A stretch of DNA of 64,000 nucleotides from NCBI RefSeq assembly GCF_945859705.1, contig NC_079134.1, forward strand, positions 154,415,718-154,479,717, written 5' to 3'. A program made the position numbers and the translations under genes. The DNA is from Episyrphus balteatus (lineage: Eukaryota; Arthropoda; Insecta; Diptera; Syrphidae). Positions 25,485 to 36,835 of this stretch are shown here, in pieces; position 1 is the first letter of the stretch; each line of letters begins with the position of its first letter. The notes beneath the pieces are model-generated. The model was not told the DNA's origin. It was given only the letters and a program-made list of their open reading frames with translations, and did not search any database.

Positions 25485-25620
25485 ATTTTGAGCTAGCTGA
25501 CTTTTGAGCTATGTACCATAGCTCAGCTCATTTGAGCTGAGCTGAAAGTCAGCTGAGCTGATGGTTGAGCTGAGCTGTTGGGTGAGCTAAAGTAAAGTGA
25601 GCTGAGCTGAGCTGTGATGG
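25485..25620. repeat. GAGCT array, left copy
   Basis: A cluster of more than a dozen GAGCT/AGCTC words includes GAGCTATGTACCATAGCTCA. The block is mirrored at 26998-27090. Confidence 0.65.
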
Positions 25621-25802
25621 GTGAGAGGATACATTGATTTTTATTTGGAAAGTATAATGAAATATGAAGATATTTTAAACTTTTATAAAACACCATAGCT
25701 CAAGATGTTTGGTTCTAGTTATTAATGGAATTATTTTAACACATGAATATTTTTATAAATAAAACAGATAATTTTTCGTGATCTTTCTCTTGGTTTTTTA
25801 AA

Positions 25803-26035
25803 CCCTAGAAAGATAATCATAATATACGTCTCAGAGACGTATGATTCTAAAAAAGATTTTTGGTCTTATGTTAACACTTTTTGTCATATTTATTTAACTC
25901 ATTACCTAGATTATTTTAAAGAAGTGATATAATAAATCAAATCAATTTAACAAAAACCCAGAAATTTGAATTGAATTAGATAAAACAGTTCTTTACACGC
26001 CATACGTCTTACAGACGTAGATTATCTTTCTAGGG
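25803..26035. mobile_element. piggyBac-type MITE
   Basis: Both ends read CCCTAGAAAGATAATC inward (25803-25818 and the complement ending at 26035). The first 13 bases, CCCTAGAAAGATA, are the terminal repeat of the original piggyBac. The left end continues CATA, as the piggyBac right end does. TTAA follows the right end (26036-26039); the left flank reads TTAAA, so its TTAA is shifted or mutated by one base. A TACGTCT-type subterminal palindrome is present at both sides. The 233-bp element has no coding sequence. Confidence 0.8.
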
Positions 26036-26098
26036 TTAATAGTAAATATATTTCTATTTTTTTAGTAAAATATTTCTTTTTTAATCATAAAAAAAATC

Positions 26099-26995
26099 AG
26101 GTACAATCCGGTTTTACGACTTTTTTCAAAATTCCGAGAAAATCGCGTTTGAAAGTTGGGGTAAATTTTTTTTTCGAAAAATCCCCGAATCTTTGAACGC
26201 TCCTGGAAGCTAAACCGCTTGAGAGCAATTTTTGGGAGTGGTGCCAAATGATAGCTTGTGTCATGGGCCTACGCTTTGCACATTATCAGATTTTTAAAAA
26301 ATCGCCTTCCATGTTAAACCGCCACATCATGCCTTTTTTTTCAGAATCGGGCTTAACTTTTTTTTTACCTTTAAGTTCTCCTGGTTTGAGAACGCGTGTA
26401 CCTACAGGGATGAAAGTTGTACCCAAATGTAGGTTAGAGTCCCCGCTACCTTTTGGCATCAAAAAAATTTTTTTCATTTTTTTCAAAATTCCGAGATATA
26501 GGCGTTGGAAGGCTTTGATCTAGAGACAGGGGAGTGGTGCCATATGAAAGCTTATATTCTCAGCTACCCGAAAGTGGTATAATCCGGTTTTTCGATTTTT
26601 TTCAAAATTCCGAGAAAATCGTGTTTGAAAGTTGGGGTAAATTTTTTTTTTCGAAAAATCCCCGAATCTTTGAACGCTCCTGGAAGCTAAGCCGCTTGAG
26701 AGCAATTTTTTTGAGTGATGCCAAATGATAGCTTGTGTCATGGGCCTACGCTTTGCACATTGTCAGATTTTTAAAAAATCGCTTTGCATGTTAAACCGCC
26801 ACATCATGCCTATTTTTTCAGAATCGGGCTTAACTTTTTTTTTACCTTTAAGTTCTCCTGGTTTGAGAACGCGTGTACCTACAGGGATGGAAGTTGTACC
26901 CAAATGTAGGTTAGAGTCCCCGCTACCTTTTGGCATCAACAAAAATTTTTTCATTTTTTTCAAAATTCCGAGATATAGGCGTTGGAAGTTGGAGC
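26099..26995. repeat. 475-bp tandem duplication
   Basis: Two direct copies begin at about 26099 and 26574 (TACAATCCGG and TATAATCCGG) and agree for most of their length, including GAGAAAATCG, GGAAGCTAA and GAACGCGTGTACCTACAGGG. Each copy also contains two related sub-blocks around CAAAATTCCGAGA. The paired frames in both copies on both strands are consequences of the duplication. Confidence 0.8.
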
Positions 26996-26997
26996 GC

Positions 26998-27090
26998 TCA
27001 CTTTCAGCTCAGCTCACTTTCAGCTCAGCTCAAATGAGCTAAGCTATGGTACCTAGCTCAAATTTGAGCTGAGCTGTGAGCTGAGCTGAA
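26998..27090. repeat. GAGCT array, right copy
   Basis: Inverted counterpart of 25485-25620. The shared block is TAGGTACCATAGCTTAGCTC on the minus strand against TATGTACCATAGCTCAGCTC on the left. Confidence 0.65.
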
Positions 27091-27110
27091 ATGTTAGCTT
27101 TTTGCAACCC

Positions 27111-27190
27111 AGGCAACTTGCCACATGTTATTTGCCACATGCAACTTGCCACATGCAACTTGCCACATGAAACATGTAACTTGCTACGTG
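27111..27190. repeat. Short tandem repeat, 14-base unit
   Basis: Four to five imperfect copies of GCAACTTGCCACAT. Confidence 0.7.
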
Positions 27191-27507
27191 TTGTGTGTTT
27201 TATGTTTGCCGTACTGTGGCGTACTGCATTTTTAAATACTGAAGTACTTCGAACTCTAAAGGTGAAACGACAGCCCTGCTACCCAGGGTGATCGCGTCAT
27301 AATCCCTTTGACATTCTTGTCAAAAAGTAAATTTTCATACCCACCCTCCCATAAGAAGTATAACTTCAAAAATATCATTTTAGTTTTCATATGAAAAGTT
27401 TTTGAAGTTTGTTTTAATTTTTTCATTAATCCGGAATGGAATTCATTATGAAAACGTGATAAAACTTATCACTTCACAGTTTCACAAATCGGTAATTGAC
27501 CCCCTGG

Positions 27508-30184
27508 CTTAGCGAAGTTTAATCCCATTTCACGAAAACATGATTTTGAAATTTTAATCTAAATAGTAAATTATAATAGGTAACATTTTTAAAATACAAT
27601 ATAAAAGTAATATTTTTAATTTTGTTTGACCGCCTTAATAATTGCTAGATTCTGGAATAACTTTTGTTTTCACTTCCACGAACACGTATTCAAATAAACC
27701 TCACAGGAAAAAATATTTAGTTCCTTGGCTGAGTTCTAAGTGCTCAATCAACCAAAATTTGAAATTATTCAGGAAACAATTTTTTGTATTTTAATCGTGC
27801 AATTTTTTTGATGAAAGACGTTGTTGCGCAATTACTTTCAACAATTTAGTTAGTATTTTCACTTAACAAAATAAAATAAAAATTTTTCATCAAAAAAAAA
27901 AAATTAACCTCCTCCCATGCATATGTTAATTCTTTGAAACAAAATAATGTGAAATTGCGAAGAGATACGACTAAAGGAGTAGAGATTGAACATATAAAAA
28001 CGTATACACTCAACCAATAACAATTAGATTTGCATTCTTTGTTTTTTTTTTTTCAATACTCGTGTGACATTCAAAGGATGTACCCACTTTTCTTATGGTT
28101 GTTGAACACACTTAAAAATTTGCATGGCTCGGTATTTTTCTTATAAACTGTGTTCAACCTACTATTGAATTTAAATTTTAAATAAGCTGCCATACATTTT
28201 CCACTTATCCTTTTTACACACTTCTAAAAAAAAATTTCCTTAGAATCGGGAAGAATTTGTATTCCCTATACCTATGATATCGAAAAACTTCCCCCTATTT
28301 TTCAAACAGCTGTTTTCATAAACTAACTTTGGAAAAAATAAAATTTTTTGTATACAAATAAATGATTGTTTCTTTAACCCTCTGTAGGCACACCTCTTTT
28401 TTGTGACGTGATAGGCACACGGGTGCGAATTTGGTTTATACTTTTTCATGTCGCTAGAACTTTTTTCGGTCACAATATTTTATAGAGAATCAATTATGAA
28501 ATTGATGTAGAATATTCCGAGGAATTCGAATATTGTATTCACAATTCCGAAAAAAAAATATTTTCACCCTTATAAAGAGACTTTTTTGTGACCACTTTTT
28601 TGAAAAATCTAAAATTCTAAAATCCTTTCTAAAATCCTTTGTGATTTAAAAACAAAGAAATTCATCAAAAATATTTCTATTTCCCTTTGGGCAAATTTTA
28701 ATTCACTATCCACCAAAACAATAATTTTATTTCGAATTTAAAACTTTTTTACTTTATTTTACCTAAATCCCAATTGTTTCATAAATATAAATCCTAAACC
28801 AAAACTCTTCAAATTCCCAATTGTAACTCTATATATCTGCATCATACTCGTACAAAACAAAGTAATTAAAAACACATCCGTGCTTACGTGCTACTCAAAT
28901 GGATTTAGTTTCCTCATTATCCTTGCACATTCATATACAACATACACTTACCGCTTACTGAGCTGTAAAACTCTCATAATTGTATCCAGATTTTTATTTT
29001 TTTGTGTTTTTGAATTCAATATTATTAACAATCCAGACCATAAGGTTGTGGCAATGATGGGCGTGTGGGTGTGTTATTCTACCCTTCACGCTTGCACTGA
29101 TGTTTTCACAAGAGATTCTGAGGCTGTGTAGGAAAATCAAATAACAAGATTTACTTTCACGTGTTCACAATATTCACTGTTTTTTTAAGGATCTTGTTAA
29201 TGCCTCAACCAACACACGATAAGTAAGAGTATACACGGTAACGTTACACAAGCTCTTGCACAAAAATAAAAAAAATAATAAAAAATTGTAACTGAATTAA
29301 GATACAGTTGAGATACTTATATGCACTCGCTAAATTGGGGATTGGGTATCTGAATTCATCAGATGCAGTCGTGTAACTAAGGTAACTTTTTTTAAAAAAT
29401 TCAATAAAATCGTGTATTTGTTTCTTTACAAATCACAACACAAAAAGCACTCGAGATATTTTTGTTAAAAAAAGAAAAAACTAAAATATTTTCTCACCTC
29501 TGCTAGTGGGAAAAATATTTTACACAAATTGAACACTTCAACACCCACTGACCGAAATATTTTTGTTTTAAAAAGGAAACAAAATATAAAATTTTATTTG
29601 TTAAAAGCCCCCATCCAGCATAGAACAGAAAAAAGGATAAAAAGTACCCATCACGGCGCGCCCATTAGGTCAGCAAGGCAAAGCAATTCAAAGTCATAAT
29701 GCTTCAAAAAGGTTTTTGGACTCAACAAAAATACGTAACAAGATGCTTTTTGTTTTGGCTAACACCGAAAAAGGTTTGTTGGAATACACTCGTATCCCCG
29801 GCTAAGAGATGAGACCGTTCATTTCGTTTGAGAAACTTTCACTGAAATTTTCAAATTTCTCTAGATTGTTACTTGGTCAGGAGGAATTGGTAGAAAATAA
29901 AAAGTGTTGCCATTTCTGTGCAAAAAGTATTAAAAATACTTTGTTTGAGTTATTTTTCCAGACTGGAAAATTGAACTGCACAGAAATTGGAATAATGCAT
30001 TTTGCAGACTGAGAATATTACATTAATTTATACAAAACTGGTTGATACTTGTTGAATATTTTTTAGTTTTTTTTTTTGTTTTGTTTTTCTTTTGGAAAAA
30101 ATGTGTCAAATCTGTAAGTTTGTTTTTCTTTTGCAGACAAAAATTAGAGTTCTAGGTCATGATGATGGGAAATGTGTGCCTTTT
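27508..30184. other. AT-rich sequence, no gene seen
   Basis: No recognisable coding sequence. A single piggyBac-like tip, TTAACCCTCTGTAGGCACAC, lies at about 28376-28395 without a visible partner. Confidence 0.4.
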
Positions 30185-30303
30185 TACTTGCGATATAGGT
30201 ACTATAGGGCAAGTTTAGGATTCGTAAAAAAAATCGAACTCGAGATAACAATTTTACATGACATTACGATGATGGAGAATGCCAAAAAAGTGGGTCCGGC
30301 AAT

Positions 30304-30344
<41 letters not shown>

Positions 30345-31180
30345 CTCTATCTGGAGCTGCAGCCTAAACGAGTGAAGTGATTTTCTTCAAACTTGGTAGT
30401 TAGCAGTTTTTGGTGATTCCCTAGAGGGGAAATTGAAATTTTTTTTTTATGACCAAAACTAACGGTACCTGCCATATAACGGAAATAGAAAAGTTAATTT
30501 TTTTCAAAAACGGCTCTAACGATTTTGATTAAAATTTTTGTGTGTAATACTACACATAAGGGCCAACTTTTTAAATAAAAAAAATATTTTTTGTACCGTT
30601 ATTAACGGTACCTGTCATAGAACGGTTTTTTTCGTTTCTGAATATCTCGTACAAAATTAACCCGATTTAAATGAAAATTTTTATACAAAAGTGTGTAAGT
30701 AAAGATAATATTAAAATTTTAGAAAATTTTCAAAAAACGCATTTTTGGTTTTTTAAAAAATATTTCAAAATTTTTTTTTGAAAAATCAATTTTTTGAAAA
30801 CGGATCAATGAAAAATTTTGAAATTTAGTTTTTATATGTAAATTAATTATTTCTTCAAAATGGCATACCAACTTTTTTTTTGAAAAATGTTAAAAAAATT
30901 TTATATATAAAAAATTATTTTTTTAAAAAACGGCTCCTACAATTTTCAAAATTTTTTTTCTAAAAATACCTTTTTATACGAGAAATAAAATGGCATATTT
31001 GTTTTTTTTTTTAAGATATTTTAAAACGGAGTTTTATTAATTATAAAAACAGATTTAATTTTTTTATACTACTTATGAAATTTCTTCAAAATATCGAATT
31101 TTAAATTTCTTGAATAAAAAGCTTTAACATTATAGTTACTTTAAGCATAAGAGCAAGTACGTGCGACCCCAGTCGTGCAA
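30185..31180 (-). repeat. (GTCT)n-associated dispersed family, copy e
   Basis: This is the longest continuous copy, on the minus strand. It starts near 31175 with GCACGACTGGGGTCGCACGT and ends near 30190 with the ACCTATATCGCAAG-type block. Its microsatellite, (TCTG)n on the plus strand, spans 30304-30347, and the 91-residue frame running into it is an artefact. It shares all major blocks with copy d. Confidence 0.7.
30304..30347. repeat. (TCTG)n microsatellite
   Basis: About ten TCTG units with one TCCG variant, internal to the dispersed family. Confidence 0.9.
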
Positions 31181-32218
31181 TTTATTTTTGTATGCAATCG
31201 ATTTTTGTCAACTTTCTGAGTAAATACAAGAATAAGGTCAAAACAAATAAGTTATAGGAAAAGTGTAGTTTCACTAGTTCGATTTAAAAAAAATATTCAA
31301 GTTTTCTAAGAAGTTAATATTTTTGTTTCATTTATTTGTATGAATTTTATTTGGGGTCAATTTTATTTTATTTTTTTTTTTTTCAAAAAAAAATCCTTGG
31401 AAGTTGTAGTTTTTAATTTGAACTTTTAGAATGTTGTTGGTTTTTTTTTTAGTTGATTTATTTCAATGAAGTTTATGCTTGGTAAATAAAAGTAGTATTT
31501 TGAAAGAGCATTGAAATTCTTAATAAAAGGTATTTAAAATAGTTCTTAGAATACATATAACCTTCAAATGAGAATTTCATTTCGTGATAAAAATGAATTG
31601 AATAAATAATACTAAATATACAATTTTCTAGAAATATAAATATTATTATCTGAACAAATTAATTTCAATATTTACACAAAGTGAATTGAAATTATTAGAA
31701 AGAAATTTCAAAAAAAAAAAATGAATCAATCATTTTTTATGTTTTAAACATAAACATACTTCAAATTATTGGAGCTTCCTCGAAGTGGAATTTTCAATAT
31801 CAATATTAGGTTTAGTTAGAGGGTGTTTTGGAAGAATTTAAATTGAAAGGGATTATAAAAAAATAAATATTTATTGAATGTTAAAATAGATTGAGGCAAT
31901 TAAATAAGAGATTATAATTGTGCGAAAATATGCAATAAAGATAATTTGTATTCAAAATACAGGGTGTCTTAGTTAAAAACGCTTCGTGTAAATTAAAAAA
32001 AAAATCTTTTTCTTAATATTGGGAAAGAGTGGGGCGTTTTTGAACACTGCTTATAAAATTTTAATTTATCAATCTTTTTTAATAGCCCAGGGTCGATAAT
32101 TTTCGAAACCAAAAAAAATCAAAGTAGGTTGAAACCCATTGGAAAAGGAGGTGAATATGATAAAAATGAAAGGAAAAATAAATTACGGGCGATCCGAGTT
32201 CGGGAAGTGGTAGGGTTG
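31181..32218. other. AT-rich sequence, no gene seen
   Basis: Nothing supportable beyond a lone ACAGGGTGTCTTAGTTAAAA near 31970, which could be a transposon tip but has no seen partner. Confidence 0.4.
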
Positions 32219-32680
32219 AGTTTTTAATTTAAAAATATGGTATATCTCGATTTCCGGCAAAACTACAAGTGTGATGTAAAAAAGTTGCATGGCAAAGTTG
32301 TAGTTAACGAAAAGATCTACAACTTATGTTTTAACAATTTTTTCACATAACCTCAAAATTTATGTGAAAAATAAAAAAAAAAAACGAGTTTTTGGTTTTT
32401 TTATTTTTATCTATTTCCAAAAAATGTTTTTATGTGAAAATCTACCTTATTATGTCCCAAATATACAGTAATTTATTTGATTTAAAATATTTATTTTTTA
32501 ACCCTATTTTAACTTAATATCAAAAAAAAAAAAAAACACCCTAATTTTCAATCGAAAATTCACGTGTCGAAATATCAGCTTTTTTCAAAAAATCGGTAGG
32601 TATTTTGTTTCTTAAAATCTCTACATTCTGATGGTGTTAACAAAAAATTTACATTAGCATAAATTTGAAAATTTTTTTAT

Positions 32681-32852
32681 CATTATTTTCAATTGTGGCC
32701 TATTTATTAAAATTTACACTTTAATTACTCAAAAACCGTAAGATTTTATGTTACTTTGATAAATGTTACGGTTTTTGAGTACCTAATTAAAGTGTAAATT
32801 TTAATAAATAGGCCAAAATTGAAAATAATGATTTTATGTTACTTTGATAAAT
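32681..32852. repeat. Palindrome with duplicated loop
   Basis: Arms 32681-32741 and about 32766-32830 are almost perfect complements, sharing TTAATAAATAGGCC and TTTTTGAGTA. The loop (32742-32764, GATTTTATGTTACTTTGATA...) recurs as an exact 23-base direct copy right after the right arm (32830-32852). Confidence 0.8.
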
Positions 32853-32961
32853 AATGTAAAAAATAAAAATAAAAAAACAAAAAATTGTATCTTTGCATTT
32901 TTAATCAATATTTTTGAGGTTATATAAAAAATGTTCTGAATCAAAGCTGTAGACTTTTTAC

Positions 32962-33853
32962 CAGTGGCGTACGTTGAGTCGCCGGGGCCCCGGGGCAAGA
33001 CTAAATTTTGGGGCCCCTTTGATATTTGGATGCCCCTTAGATACGAAAAAGTACGTATAAACCATACATTTTTTTTTTGTATGGCTTATTTATTTTTAGG
33101 TTTATTTTAATGTTTTAATATGTTCGTAATGCACTTTGCTATACTTACTTAAAATTCCTATCATAAAAGAAGTAAATACTTCTACTAGGGGCCCCCAAAA
33201 TTAAATATTTAGAGACCACTAAAAAAAAATAATTTTGGGCTCCTTAGTTATAGATTTTGGGGCCCCCAAATTAATATTTGATTGCCTCTCAACTAACGGG
33301 GTTCCTGAAAAATTATTTTTTGGGACTCTTCATATAATATTTTTGGAGCCCCGAAGTCATATTTTTTAGGGCTCCTAAACTAATATTTAGTAATCCATCA
33401 ACAAATGTAATTTATTTTAAGAAAACAATTTTTTTTAATTTAATTTTTTTTGACTCCCTGAAGTAAAGGCTTTTGGGGCCCCTGGCCTGAAATTGTTTTT
33501 TGCTTTTTTGGGGCCCCTAATGTATTATTTGTGGTTGCAAAGATTTTTCAAGTAATATTTTTTGGGGCCCTGAGGTAAAATTATAATTTTTTTTTTAAAA
33601 AGCAGTTTATTTTTTTGGGGCCCCTGGGGTAACCTTTTTATTAAATCAATATATATTGAGTGGCTACCAATGATACTGAATGACATAATTTGTCTCCCTT
33701 GTATCCGAAGTGATTCAAATACATTTTAATTTACTTCGTAACTCAATTTCTGCTAACAGTTTCCTTCTCTGCATTTTCTCCAAAGGGGGCCCTGGGGTCG
33801 GTTGGAGGCCCCGGGGCGCCGCCCCACTTGCCCCAAGGGAGTGTACGCCCCTG
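32962..33853. mobile_element. hAT element with GGGGCCCC-rich interior
   Basis: The ends are CAGTGGCGTACGTTGAG (32962) and, on the minus strand, CAGGGGCGTACACTC (ending 33853). The perfect 8-bp duplication CTTTTTAC lies at 32954-32961 and 33854-33861. An 8-bp duplication with CAGNGGCGTA tips is characteristic of hAT. The 892-bp interior has about ten irregularly spaced TTTTGGGGCCCC-like blocks and no transposase. The 67-residue minus frame at its right end is not a gene. Confidence 0.85.
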
Positions 33854-33964
33854 CTTTTTACTATCTACTACTTTTGCATTTAACTTTTTTCGATAAGAAA
33901 TCGTAAAAACCACGATTTTTGACACCCACCCCACTTTTACGCCCACCCACCCTCTTTCTATTTT

Positions 33965-35188
33965 CTTTAATTTCTACTAGCTGAATGTGAAAGGACCACA
34001 ACAAGTTTTTGTCTTTTACTTTTTGGAAAAATCTTTATCTATCTTCATAATTTCTAATTCAAACATTTTCTCCAAACTATTCTCATATGAAATATTATTT
34101 GCATTTAAGTGATAAATAATTTCGTTTGTGAAATAAATTTCTAAAAATTATATATTTACTAATTTCGTAATGATTACTATTTTAAAAAGTTATGGAACGT
34201 GAGAGATTTTTTTTTCCATTTATGTCTATGTCATTTTAAAACAAAGTGTTTTACTTGAATTTAATTTAATGCTATAGCAAAATAGAGTAAACTAAAGATT
34301 GGATTTCAAAGAACTTACTGTTAAATATTGCAAGCATTAGTTATAACTTTTGGCAAAGGGAATTTTTCTTTTTACTTAGTTTTCAAATGCATGAACCCCT
34401 CAAGAAATTCCGCTAAAATAATTTTCTAATATTCAATTACTTCTACATGGCTTATTTTATTTTATTTTATTTTATACAGAAAGTGTTATTGAAGTTAGTG
34501 TTTCTACAGTTTAAAGAGAAAATTTAATCTTAATGAGAGGAAGTGAAGCAAGAAAACATATTCTTTCAAAGAAAAACCAGCCCAAAGCCATGAAAATAAA
34601 TAACACAAGATTTCCACCTTTCTTTTTTTCTTTTTGTATTCTTTTATCAGGGTTTTTGTGTTAACAATTTTAAAACTTTTTTTTAGAGGGAAGCAATTAA
34701 TTAAACGACAATTATGTAGACTAGGTTTACCCTAGGTAGTAGGGAAAAAACTATATTCTCTGGAAAAGTTGCACTGACTGGGTTCTTTAATTAAGTCAGA
34801 AGTAGCATCTATATCGCTTGAAACTATTTTGCTTAACGTGAATAAAGTTCCTGGTTCAATTTTTACTTCGCAGAACTATCTGAATAGATATTTGCAATTT
34901 AAAACTTTTTACCTCAGAATTTAATAAGCTTTTGCCAAAGGATAATGAAGAACTTCCTTTAAAAAAAAAAACAGTATTTTATGTTAAATTCTTCATCGTG
35001 CTCTGGAAAGTAATGAGTTTTTTTTTCTTGAATAATGCTAAATTCATGTTTTATGATTAATATTAACTCCTACACTCAAATAGAAATATTTCCTTATACC
35101 TTCTAACTTGAGGTACAAGTTTAGTGGGTTTCATCTCATAACTCATTTATATAGGAAAAATGGACTCTATGGAAAACTCAATTTTAAA
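33965..35188. other. AT-rich sequence, no feature seen
   Basis: A short TTTTA repeat at about 34455-34480 and nothing else supportable. Confidence 0.45.
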
Positions 35189-35604
35189 GTTCAAGTGACC
35201 TCAACTCCAAATTTATAAAGCGTTTCGCCCAGGTACGACAGTGGGCTCATCAGTTAGATCTGTCGTACCCTTACTAAGACGCCTTATTTTGGTCGATGTT
35301 TACCGACACTATATAAAACTCACAGCATGAATATACTGTGAATTATAATATTCTAAGGGAATTTGTTTAAATTCAGACACTTAGAAAATGTATGCCCGTG
35401 GTCAGGCTTATATAATAACGAAGAAAAAAATAACAAAAATAATAAAAAATTATTAAAATTATTTTTATTTTAAGTGGAGTGATTGAATATAATTCAATGA
35501 GGTCACTTGAACTTACATTGAATTATATTCAATCACTCCACTTAAAATAAAAATAATTTTAATAATTTTTTATTATTTTTGTTATTTTTTTCTTCGTTAT
35601 TATA
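35189..35604. repeat. Dispersed foldback family, long copy
   Basis: It begins AGTTCAAGTGACCTCAACTC and ends CTTCGTTATTATA. The right half is a near-perfect palindrome (about 35416-35491 and 35515-35604) built from TAATAACGAAGAAAAAAATA, AAGTGGAGTGATTGAATATA and complements. A shortened copy lies at 52989-53157. Confidence 0.7.
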
Positions 35605-36835
35605 GTACCTACATTATATCGCAAGTAAAAAAATGTTATTAACAAAATTTAAAATTACTTTTTTCCAAACTTTTTCTAATAAAATATGAATTTATTTAAA
35701 AAAAAAATTTTTGGCCATAAATATTATCAGTTGAATTCCGAAGCAGAAAAGGTAAAATATATAACACTTTTGAAAAAAAAATTACAAAATACTTCATTTT
35801 CAATGTGTTTTTTTTTTTTTTGATAAAAACTGAATTTTTGCATTGGAAAAATTGATTTTCTCAAAGGTTTTGGTAAATAAGAACTTTAAACTTTTGATAT
35901 TTAACTTTTAACAGTAAGGGCTATTGAATAAATAAAAAATAACTTTATATTAAAATAATGAACTTAAAAAAAAAATAAGTTAAATTTTTTTTTTCAAAAC
36001 TTCTATTAAAAAAAAGTTCTTTGAAAATAAAATAATTTTTAATTTTTTTCATAAACCGTAATACATATTGACATTTCCTTTTATAATTTCAAATCATAAT
36101 AAATGTGGCCAAAAAAAATTGAAAATAAATGAATTATATATTACGAAAAAGTTTTAAAAACGACATGTTAAAATTTTGTACATAATTTTTTTTTTTTTTC
36201 AAAAATCTGAGTTCAATTACAATTCTTTCAAAAGACCTTCATTGAATTAACTTTATTTTAATATTACAAATATGACTTAGCTTCTAGCTTTTTAAAAATG
36301 TATATTTGCCGTTGTGTCCAAATATTTTTTTTTGTGTTTGAAGTCAATTTGTGAGAAACTTGCATCTATCACTTGTACGATGGAAGATTGTCCCTCACCC
36401 CGATATATTTTATTTTCCTTGAATTTCCTAGACAATCCTTTGGCATCAATTAATTTATGAAATTTAAGAAAAATTTTTGAATTTTTTTAATCTATAGATT
36501 TTAAAGTATTTGAAAAAAAGATCATCAAAATCTAAGCTGTTCGACCGGGTTCCCTTATATTGCCAATATTTGAGCTTTAGTTACTCCACTATATGTGTTT
36601 TTTTTTTAAATTGTACCAAAGAGTTTACTTCTGTACAAAAAAAATTTGTTTAAAGTGAGAAATCAAGAGAGACCGGGGCGTATTTCGTATTTATTTATTT
36701 CAAAATTCTGTGAGATTAAAATTCTGTATAATTCTACACGATAGGTACTGTATGATCATATAATGCTGTATTATTAAAATTCTGCATTTAAAAACACTGT
36801 AATATTAGAATGCTGTATTTAAAATAAAAATGTAC
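35605..36835. other. AT-rich sequence, no feature seen
   Basis: Long poly-A and poly-T runs. Nothing bounded or coding. Confidence 0.45.

Larger units (their letters stand above)
25146..27507. mobile_element. Composite element with GGGGGTCAATT ends
   Basis: Imperfect inverted ends of about 42 bp are visible: CCTGGGGGTCAATTCCCGAT (25146) and, on the minus strand, CCAGGGGGTCAATTACCGAT (ending 27507), continuing through TGTGAAACTG and GAAGTGATAA. A second mirrored block (TGAAGTTATACTTCT) lies at about 25225 and 27352. Within it are AGCT-rich arrays, a piggyBac-type MITE and a tandem duplication. I could not find a convincing target duplication. Confidence 0.6.
32219..33960. repeat. Foldback with hAT insertion in its right arm
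   Basis: The left arm (about 32230-32660) and the right arm (32840-33960 without the hAT insert) are loosely mirrored. Shared text includes CATAACCTCAAAAT against ATTTTTGAGGTTATA and AGTTGTAGTTAACGAAAAG-like blocks. The centre is the palindrome at 32681-32830. Arms are diverged and the edges are approximate. Confidence 0.5.

Noticed and set aside
26062..27042. Pairs of similar frames on both strands
   Set aside because: Explained by the 475-bp tandem duplication; the same DNA is open in several frames at once.
30092..30367. 91-residue frame ending in repeated SVCL residues
   Set aside because: Translation of the (TCTG)n microsatellite within a dispersed repeat.
33743..33946. 67-residue minus frame rich in Gly and Pro
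   Set aside because: Crosses the right end of the GC-rich hAT element and its flank.
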